NCBI GenBank assembly: GCA_964356295.1 | Contig: CAYHHE010000072.1 | Location: 1 to 15,080 of the forward strand | Direction of reading: 5' to 3' | From: CAVQGZ01 sp964356295 | Lineage (GTDB): Bacteria > Actinomycetota > Actinomycetes > Jiangellales > Jiangellaceae | Length of the DNA: 15,080 nt | In this document: positions 7,530-15,080 of the stretch, piece by piece | How the letters are laid out: each line of letters begins with the position of its first letter | How positions within the stretch are numbered: position 1 is the first letter of the stretch | Notes under the pieces: generated by a model | Database searches by the model: none | The model's input: the letters and a program-made list of their open reading frames with translations, nothing else | What the model was told of the DNA's origin: nothing | Program-made: the position numbers and the translations under genes

Positions 7530-8735
7530 ACCCACCACTCGGGCTTCGCGCAGGGCTGAGATCTCGGCATCGCTCATGCCGAGCAGCGTCGAGAGGATCT
7601 CGTCGGTGTGCTCGCCGAGCACGGCGGCCGGCCTCGGCTCCCGGCGCGGGAAGGCACTGAACTCCAGCGGGGTGCCTGGCACGGGGTAGGCGCCGATCCC
7701 CGGCTGCTCGATCACGGAGAACATCGGGCTGTCCGGGGAGCAGTCCGGGTCCTCGCGCACCACCTCCCCGAAGGACCGGAACAGCGACCAGGTCACTCCC
7801 GCGGCGTCGAACACCGGACCGAACTCCTCGGCAGTGCGCGCGCGGAACCACGGCTCGAGGACTGCCGTGATTTCCTTGCGGGCCTTGAACCGCTCCCCCT
7901 CGAGGTTCAGGTCAACCCCGAGACGCTGGCCGAGGGCGTCGAGCTCGTCACCTAGACCGGTGCACGTCTTGAGCTGGTCCCACTGCCGCCTCGTCAGCGC
8001 GACCAGCATCACGCGGCGCCCGTCGGCGGTGACGAAGTTCTCGCCGTACGCCCCGTACAGGGCGTTGCCGTACTTGGGCCGGTCCTCGTCGTTGACGACC
8101 ACCTCACCGATGATGCCCAGGTTGCCCAGCATCGCCAGACCGACGTCCTTGAGCGCGATGTCGACCTCCTGGCCCTGGCCGGTCAGCCGCCGGTGCCGCT
8201 CCGCGGCGAGCAGGCCGATCGCGGCGGTCTGCCCGGTGATGCAGTCCCAGGCCGGGAGCACATGGCAGACCGGTTCGGTCGACCCCTCCGGGCCGGTGGC
8301 GTTCGGGAAGCCCAGGCCCGGGTTCACGGTGTAGTCGACGGCGGGGCCGCCGTCCCTCGTGCCGAGGACCGTGACGATGATCACGTCCTCTCGGTGCGCC
8401 CGGAGGTGCTCGTAGTCCATCCAGCCGCGCACCCGGAGGTTGGTGAGGAAGATCCCGCCTCCGGGCCCCGGCGCACAGATGAGGTCGGTGAGGATCTCCC
8501 TGCCAGCCGGCGTGGTCATGTCGACGGCGATGGAGCGCTTGCCCTTGTTCAGGCCCGCCCAGAACAGGCTGGCGCCGTCGCTTGTGACCGGCCAGCGGTG
8601 GTGGTCCAGGCCACCACGCAGTCGGTCGAACCGGATCACGTCGGCACCCATCTGGGCCAGCGTCATGCCGGCGAACGGCGCGGCCACGAAGGCCGAGCCC
8701 TCGATGACCCGGAGCCCGCTGAGTATGTCTGCCAT
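7515..8735 (-). CDS. mct: Mesaconyl-CoA C1-C4 CoA transferase (family III, CaiB/BaiF-type)
   Basis: Family III CoA transferases move CoA through an aspartyl-CoA thioester. In the Chloroflexus 3-hydroxypropionate bi-cycle, Mct shifts CoA within mesaconate from C1 to C4 (2-methylfumaryl-CoA isomerase). The 406 residues match that subgroup from memory: GLRVIEGSAFVAAPFAGMTL at the N-terminus, LFWAGLNKGKRSIAVD, VDYTVNPGLGFP, and HVLPAWDCITGQTAAIGLLA, where D164 is the expected catalytic Asp. TGQGQEVDIALKDVGLAMLG and the C-terminal LGEHTDEIL are further family features. ATG at 8735 is preceded by GAGG at a good distance. It is the last gene of the meh-lyase-mct operon, 65 bases after the lyase gene. 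Its partners support the mesaconate assignment; a different short-chain CoA transferase is less likely but possible. Confidence 0.85.
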   Translation of the reverse strand: MADILSGLRVIEGSAFVAAPFAGMTLAQMGADVIRFDRLRGGLDHHRWPVTSDGASLFWAGLNKGKRSIAVDMTTPAGREILTDLICAPGPGGGIFLTNLRVRGWMDYEHLRAHREDVIIVTVLGTRDGGPAVDYTVNPGLGFPNATGPEGSTEPVCHVLPAWDCITGQTAAIGLLAAERHRRLTGQGQEVDIALKDVGLAMLGNLGIIGEVVVNDEDRPKYGNALYGAYGENFVTADGRRVMLVALTRRQWDQLKTCTGLGDELDALGQRLGVDLNLEGERFKARKEITAVLEPWFRARTAEEFGPVFDAAGVTWSLFRSFGEVVREDPDCSPDSPMFSVIEQPGIGAYPVPGTPLEFSAFPRREPRPAAVLGEHTDEILSTLLGMSDAEISALREARVVGGPRP

Positions 8736-8800
8736 CGTCTCGCCTCAGTCCCTGCGTGCCGGCCGTCGTCCGGACGCGGCCATGGTCCGTCCGCCCGCCG

Positions 8801-9715
8801 TCATGGCAGCACCCCGGCCAGGCGGGCCCGCTCGACCACGGCCTGGCACATCCGCAGCGATGCCACGTCGATCATCTTGCCATTCACGCTGACGGCGCCC
8901 CTGCCCTCCCGCAGCGCTGCCTCGTACTCGCGCAGGACGGTCTGCGCCCAGGACAGCTCACGCTCGGACGGGACGTAGGTGCTGTTGACCGTGTCGACCT
9001 GGCTCGGGTGGATGCACCACTTGCCGTCGAAGCCCATCGCGCGGCCCACCTTGCAGGCTCGCTCGAGCCCGGCGGCGTCCTTCACGCCGCCGAACGGACC
9101 GTCGATGGCCCGCTTGCCGTTGGCCCGCGCCGCGCTCACGATCGCGTGCATCACGTGGTGCCAGCGGTGGCCGGGGTAGATCGCGTCGTGCTCGTCCATC
9201 TCTCCGATGGACTCCATCGGCATCTGGACCGAAGCCGCGTAGTCCCCCGAGCCGTAGACCAGAGCCTCCAGGCGAGACGAGGACGCTGCGATCTCCCTGA
9301 CGTTGACGCAACCGGCAGCCGTCTCGATCAGCGCCTCGACGCCGACGGGTCGGGTGAGCCGACGGTGGCTCTCGATCTGGGTGAGCAGCCGGTCGACGAA
9401 CTCGACGTCGCCCGGTGTGCCGACCTTGGGCACCACGACGAGGTCGACCCGGTCACCGACGTCCTCGACGATCTCGATGAGGTCTCGGTAGGCGAACGGC
9501 GTGTCCAGGCCGTTCATCCGGAACATCCGCAGGGCCCGACCGAAGTCGAGCTCGCGGAACGCTCGGCGGACGTTCTCCCGACCGGCCTCCTTCTCGGTGA
9601 CGGCGACGGCGTCCTCCAGGTCGATGCAGACAGCGTCGGCCCCGACCGCCGACGCCTTCTCGATCATCTTCCAGCTCGATCCCGGCACCAGCAGCACCGA
9701 GCGTTCCAGTCGCAT
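8801..9715 (-). CDS. CitE-like (S)-citramalyl-CoA lyase
   Basis: HpcH/HpaI-CitE family lyases cleave (S)-citramalyl-CoA or malyl-CoA-type esters in a Mg-dependent reaction. Here the likely products are acetyl-CoA and pyruvate. The 304-residue protein is a TIM barrel with RSVLLVPGSSWKMIEKA at the start, IDLEDAV (31-37), the FRMNG Arg (R67), VVPKV (95-99), EALIETAAG (Mg ligand E131), YGSGDYAAS (Mg ligand D158) and GKWCIHPSQV (231-240). The C-terminal lid GKMIDVASLRMCQAV carries the Asp (D283) that serves as acid/base in related lyases. Start is ATG at 9715; GTG at 9721 is an alternative two bases after the meh stop. The ribosome-binding sequence GGAGGTGA (9731-9724) overlaps the meh stop codon, so translation is probably coupled. 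It is clearly shorter than, and different from, Chloroflexus Mcl; substrate is inferred from the neighbours. Confidence 0.85.
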   Translation of the reverse strand: MRLERSVLLVPGSSWKMIEKASAVGADAVCIDLEDAVAVTEKEAGRENVRRAFRELDFGRALRMFRMNGLDTPFAYRDLIEIVEDVGDRVDLVVVPKVGTPGDVEFVDRLLTQIESHRRLTRPVGVEALIETAAGCVNVREIAASSSRLEALVYGSGDYAASVQMPMESIGEMDEHDAIYPGHRWHHVMHAIVSAARANGKRAIDGPFGGVKDAAGLERACKVGRAMGFDGKWCIHPSQVDTVNSTYVPSERELSWAQTVLREYEAALREGRGAVSVNGKMIDVASLRMCQAVVERARLAGVLP

Positions 9716-9723
9716 GGACACGC

Positions 9724-10566
9724 TCACCTCCAGGTCACGTGGGCCCGCATGGCGACGTTCCTGTCGCCGTTGGCCGTGAAGAGGTCCAGTCCGCCGTCGG
9801 GGGTGGGCTGGCCCGCGACGACGCACGCCTCGAAGTCGAACAGCGGGCGGGAGGCCCGGAACGAGTACGTGCTGGGGTGGGCACCCGGACGGTGCGCTCT
9901 GGCGGACTCCATCAGCAGCATTGCCTGCAGCGGTCCGTGCACGACCAGGCCCGGGTAGTGCTCGGCGTCGGTGGCGTAGGGAAGGTCGTAGTGGATGCGG
10001 TGGGCGTTGAAGGTCAGTGCTGAGAACCGGAACAGCGTCACGGCGTCGACGCTGCGCTCCTTCGTCCACTCCAGGTCGTCGGGCAGCGGGTCGGGCCGGG
10101 GTGCGGCGTAGGACTCCGGCATCGGCAGGTAGACGATGTCCTGCTCCTCCTCGATGGCCAGCCCACGCTCGCAGAGGAGGGTGTGCCGGACGGTGACCAG
10201 CACCATCGCTCCGGCCTTGCCCTCCTTCTGGCTGATCGTCACGATCTCGGAGGTCTTGTGCACCTGCTCGCCGACGTGCAGCCCGAGGTTGAACTGCAGA
10301 CGACCGCCGGCCCACATCCGCCGCTCCAGCCAGATGGGTGGGAGGAACCCGCCACGCTGGGGATGGCCGTCGATCCCGAGCCCGGACGTCGGGACCATCG
10401 GCAGGAAGTACAGCCAGTGCCACAGGTCCGGCAGCGGGCTGCCGTCCTCGAGGTCGAGCCCGTCCTGGTCCAGCGTGAGCGCCAGCAGCATCGCCGGCGT
10501 CGAGTACAGGACGGCGGAGCGCTCCTCCCGCTTCCCCACCCAGTCGTTCAGGTCGGTGCCGTCCAT
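9724..10566 (-). CDS. meh: Mesaconyl-C4-CoA hydratase (HTD2-like, FAS1-like dehydratase)
   Basis: The protein should add water to mesaconyl-C4-CoA (3-methylfumaryl-CoA) to give (S)-citramalyl-CoA. Its 280 residues form a double hot-dog protein of the HTD2/Meh type (COG3777-like). Hallmarks are LYFLPMVPTSGLGIDGHPQR and GGFLPPIWLERRMWAGG (about 52-88), SEIVTISQKEGKAGAMVLVT (106-125) and EEEQDIVYLP (139-148) in the N-terminal half. The catalytic-side hot-dog has LTFNAHRIHYDLPYA (184-198), with N187 and H192 in the place of the hydratase-2 Asp/His pair, and YPGLVVHGPLQA (204-215). ATG at 10566 follows a strong GGGAGGGAGAGG ribosome-binding sequence. It is first in the operon, with the lyase and mct downstream. 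A different beta-hydroxyacyl-CoA dehydratase specificity is possible, but the neighbours favour Meh. Confidence 0.85.
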   Translation of the reverse strand: MDGTDLNDWVGKREERSAVLYSTPAMLLALTLDQDGLDLEDGSPLPDLWHWLYFLPMVPTSGLGIDGHPQRGGFLPPIWLERRMWAGGRLQFNLGLHVGEQVHKTSEIVTISQKEGKAGAMVLVTVRHTLLCERGLAIEEEQDIVYLPMPESYAAPRPDPLPDDLEWTKERSVDAVTLFRFSALTFNAHRIHYDLPYATDAEHYPGLVVHGPLQAMLLMESARAHRPGAHPSTYSFRASRPLFDFEACVVAGQPTPDGGLDLFTANGDRNVAMRAHVTWR

Positions 10567-10663
10567 CCTCTCCCTCCCACCTTGCGATGTCGGCGCGCAC
10601 GCCGAGAACGGCAGCCTGCCATGAGCGCAGACGGACCCGGTGCCCGGGGGACCTCGTCCGGGG

Positions 10664-10699
10664 GTCAGCGACGCTGACGTGCCCGACTCCCGCGCTGAC
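10664..10699. promoter_or_regulatory. Operator-like inverted and direct repeats upstream of the meh operon
   Basis: GTCAGCG-A-CGCTGAC (10664-10678) is a perfect 7-bp inverted repeat with one central base. A further CGCTGAC copy lies at 10693-10699, exactly 21 bases (about two helical turns) from the second half-site. The group lies about 100 bases upstream of the meh start and 27-62 bases downstream of the ppdK stop. Half-site spacing on one helix face suggests a dimeric regulator binding site, for example of a GntR- or TetR-type protein, none of which is encoded here. A role as part of a ppdK terminator is the other possibility. No clear -10/-35 pair was found beside it. Confidence 0.35.
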
Positions 10700-10725
10700 C
10701 GACCTCGACCGCGCCGTGGCTGCTG

Positions 10726-13416
<2,691 letters not shown>

Positions 13417-13677
13417 CAGCCCTCCATGCTCAGATCCGGTCCTCGCAGTACTGGACACCAGACTCTAGGGCCAGTGGGGCCGTCTCACGGCCCCTCCCCG
13501 CCAAATCGCGTCTGCGGCCTCCGACGGTCCCGCTCTGGTCATGCCAAAGCGGGTGCCTTCGCGATGATCCATGCGCGATCGAGCACCACCGGCTGGGCTC
13601 GAACGCGCACCGATCATCCCGGACGCCTGGGCCAGCGAGGGTGAGGGCCACCGCGAGCGACTGCCCTCGAGCGCCCC
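13417..13677. other. Intergenic region between dusB end and ppdK start
   Basis: I see no convincing gene in these 261 bases. The clearest element is a perfect 8-bp hairpin, GGGGCCGT-CTC-ACGGCCCC (13476-13494). On the minus strand TAGAGT follows it 8-13 bases closer to ppdK (13468-13463) and fits the TANNNT -10 pattern, so the hairpin would overlap the -35 region of a ppdK promoter. A weak pair of arms, CGAGGG (13636-13641) and CCCTCG (13664-13669), lies just after the dusB stop and might contribute to termination. A small 6-bp hairpin, CCTCAG/CTGAGG (13676-13691), overlaps the dusB stop. No T-tracts are present. Confidence 0.4.
13463..13494 (-). promoter_or_regulatory. Candidate ppdK promoter with hairpin or operator
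   Basis: TAGAGT on the minus strand (13468-13463) is a possible -10 box about 50 bases upstream of the ppdK start codon. The inverted repeat GGGGCCGT/ACGGCCCC (13476-13494) covers the place of the -35 box. The repeat could be an operator or a transcript hairpin. The assignment rests on pattern only. Confidence 0.3.
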
Positions 13678-14835
13678 TCAGCCACCTGAGGAGTCGAGCT
13701 CAGCGGCAGCGAGGTCGAGGTTGCGCCCGTCGGTGTCCTCCAGCCAGCCGTCGGGCAGCGCCACCCGCCGTGGGCTTCCCTGGCGGCCCCGGGGACGTCC
13801 CAGCACGCCAGTGGGGAAGGGCTGGCCGCGGTCGAGAGAGCCGAGCAGGTCCTCGAGCTCCGCCACGGTGGAGACGAGCCCGAGAGCGGCCCGGGTGTGC
13901 TGGCCGACGGCGAAGCCCGTGAGGTACCAGGCCATGTGCTTGCGCAGGTCGCGCATACCGCGGTCCTCTCCCATGAGGTCGGCGAGCAGCTGGCCGTGCC
14001 GGGCGACCATGTCGGCCACCTCACCCAGCGAGGGCAAGGGCGGGGCCGGGTCACCGGCAAAGGCGGCGGCGAGGTCACGGAACAACCACGGCCTGCCCAG
14101 GCAGCCCCGCCCGACGACGACGCCGTCACAGCCGGTCTCGTTCACCATTCTCAGGGCGTCGGCAGCTTCCCAGATGTCGCCGTTGCCGAGCACCGGGATG
14201 TCGACCGACTCCCGCAGCCCGGTGATGGCCGCCCACCGGGCCTGCCCGGAGTAGTGCTGGTCCGCGGTTCGGGCGTGCAGGACAACTGCCGCACACCCGG
14301 CCTCCTGGGCGATGCGCCCGAGGTCGAGGTAGGTCTCGTGGTGGGCGTCGATGCCGATACGGGTCTTGACAGTGACCGGCACCCCGTCCGGTGCAGCGGC
14401 GTGTACCGCCGAGCGCAGGATCTGCTCGAGCAGACCACGCTTGACCGGCAGCGCCGCTCCCCCGCCCTTGCGGGTCACCTTCGGCACGGGGCAGCCGAAG
14501 TTGAGGTCGACATGCGCGACGTCGAACTCGGCGACGAGGGCGCGCACCGCCTCGCCGACGAAGAACGGGTCGACGCCGTAGAGCTGCACCGACCGGATCG
14601 TCTCGCCCGGGTCGAAGCGGAGCATGGAGAGCGTCTTCGCGTCGCGCTCGAGGACGCCTCGGGACGTGATCATCTCGCAGACGTACAGGCCGGCGCCCTG
14701 CGCGCGGCACAGCTGGCGGAACGCCGCGTTCGTGACCCCGGCCATCGGCGCCAGCACGACAGGCGGCCCCACATCCAGGTGTCCGAGCCGCAGCACCGGG
14801 GTGGCAGCGGGGGCGGGGACGATCACACCGTCCAT
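13678..14835 (-). CDS. dusB: tRNA-dihydrouridine synthase (DusB type)
   Basis: Dus enzymes reduce uridine to dihydrouridine in tRNA D-loops, using FMN and NADPH. The 385 residues hold the whole family pattern: PPVVLAPMAGVTNAAFRQLC at the N-terminus of the barrel, YVCEMITSRGVL (51-62), VDLNFGCPVPKVTRKGGGAAL with catalytic C115, VTVKTRIG (K157, FMN/RNA contact), LHART (H188), PVLGNGDIW (215-222) and VVGRGCLGRPWLF (240-252). The last about 120 residues are the helical tRNA-recognition domain. The ATG at 14835 is the only start close to the expected N-terminus, because a TGA lies in frame upstream; no Shine-Dalgarno sequence precedes it. The DusB subgroup is assigned from similarity to actinobacterial NifR3-like proteins; the subtype is less certain than the family. 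Confidence 0.95.
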   Translation of the reverse strand: MDGVIVPAPAATPVLRLGHLDVGPPVVLAPMAGVTNAAFRQLCRAQGAGLYVCEMITSRGVLERDAKTLSMLRFDPGETIRSVQLYGVDPFFVGEAVRALVAEFDVAHVDLNFGCPVPKVTRKGGGAALPVKRGLLEQILRSAVHAAAPDGVPVTVKTRIGIDAHHETYLDLGRIAQEAGCAAVVLHARTADQHYSGQARWAAITGLRESVDIPVLGNGDIWEAADALRMVNETGCDGVVVGRGCLGRPWLFRDLAAAFAGDPAPPLPSLGEVADMVARHGQLLADLMGEDRGMRDLRKHMAWYLTGFAVGQHTRAALGLVSTVAELEDLLGSLDRGQPFPTGVLGRPRGRQGSPRRVALPDGWLEDTDGRNLDLAAAELDSSGG

Positions 14836-14878
14836 GCTGACGCCCGCGGCGGCCGGCGCCGATCACGTTCGGCACGGC

Positions 14879-14922
14879 GGTATCCGCGTTGCACGGTGCC
14901 GGCACCGTGCAACGCGGATACC
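14879..14922. repeat. Perfect 44-bp palindrome upstream of dusB
   Basis: The 22-bp arm GGTATCCGCGTTGCACGGTG plus CC at 14879-14900 is followed without any spacer by its exact reverse complement (14901-14922). All 22 pairs match; pairing stops at 14878/14923. As RNA it would form a very stable hairpin with a four-base loop at most. It lies 43 bases upstream of the dusB start, downstream of the hairpin that follows the gene at the right edge. No T-tract is adjacent. It may be a terminator lacking a U-tail, an operator, or a dispersed palindromic repeat; no second copy is in this window. Confidence 0.9.
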
Positions 14923-14964
14923 TGTGCAGGGGCCCCGGCCCACCAGGAACCGCGGACCGGGCGG

Positions 14965-15007
14965 GGGTGTGGCGCCGCGCGACGGGACGACACGCGGCGC
15001 CACACCC
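14965..15007 (-). terminator. Probable hairpin terminator of the right-edge gene
   Basis: GGGTGTGGCGCCGCG (14965-14979) and CGCGGCGCCACACCC (14993-15007) form a perfect 15-bp stem with a 13-base loop. The stem begins 15 bases after the stop codon of the partial minus-strand gene, the usual place for a terminator. There is no U-tract, which is common for terminators in high-G+C actinobacteria. Confidence 0.7.
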
Positions 15008-15022
15008 GTCAGGGCAGGGTGG

Positions 15023-15080
15023 TCAGTGGACGACCGCCTTCTCGGCCCCCGCCCCGGTCAGGGAGCGGACCTCGAGCTCG
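15023..15080 (-). CDS. Partial gene, C-terminal 18 codons only
   Basis: The minus strand reads in one frame into the window edge and ends ELEVRSLTGAGAEKAVVH, then TGA. A strong hairpin 15 bases after the stop supports a true gene end here. Eighteen residues are too few to name a product. Its start and most of the protein lie outside the window, to the right. Confidence 0.6.
   Translation of the reverse strand, partial: ELEVRSLTGAGAEKAVVH

Noticed and set aside
8745..8783. 12-codon mini reading frame between the lyase gene and mct
   Set aside because: It is in frame with mct and ends just before it, but has no ribosome-binding sequence and no leader-peptide codon pattern.
13417..13430. ATG-GAG-GGC-TGA mini-frame whose stop overlaps the ppdK ATG
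   Set aside because: The GGAGGG in it is simply the ppdK ribosome-binding sequence; the ATG has no ribosome-binding sequence of its own.
13430..13651. 73-codon minus-strand reading frame between dusB and ppdK
   Set aside because: No ribosome-binding sequence, no recognisable features, and it spans the hairpin and candidate ppdK promoter.

Overview
The window is very G+C-rich DNA with dense coding, many GTG starts and strong third-position G/C bias. Together with the gene content (a sigma factor next to dnaG and dgt, with ppdK and dusB nearby) this suggests a chromosome segment of an actinobacterium (Actinomycetota). Nocardioidaceae or a related family is only a guess. All but one gene lie on the minus strand, so transcription mostly runs from right to left.

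Right to left along the minus strand: the last 18 codons of an unidentified gene; a 187-base gap with a 15-bp-stem hairpin and a perfect 44-bp palindrome; dusB (tRNA dihydrouridine synthase); a 260-base gap; ppdK (pyruvate, phosphate dikinase); and a compact three-gene operon, meh - citE-like lyase - mct. By family this operon encodes mesaconyl-C4-CoA hydratase, citramalyl-CoA lyase and mesaconyl-CoA C1-C4 CoA transferase. The three steps convert mesaconyl-CoA to acetyl-CoA plus pyruvate, as in the second half of the 3-hydroxypropionate bi-cycle. The mesaconyl-C1-CoA hydratase (Mch) and any acid:CoA activating enzyme are not in the window. PPDK, encoded just upstream, could turn the pyruvate into phosphoenolpyruvate.

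Next comes the only plus-strand protein gene, coding for a 731-residue membrane protein. It combines a STAND-like ATPase module with a degraded P-loop, a winged helix, a disordered linker, one membrane span and two predicted extracytoplasmic immunoglobulin-like domains. It is the least familiar protein here. It is transcribed away from dgt across a 64-base gap.

The left part is housekeeping: dgt (dNTP triphosphohydrolase), dnaG (primase), a group 1/2 sigma-70 factor, a 170-residue protein of unknown function, and tRNA-Asn(GTT). dgt, dnaG and the sigma gene handle nucleotide pools, replication priming and transcription, a grouping reminiscent of the E. coli rpsU-dnaG-rpoD operon. The membrane-protein gene and the C5-acid operon look like accessory genes placed inside an otherwise housekeeping block; this is an inference from function only. 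I see no CRISPR array, insertion sequence, integrase or prophage gene.
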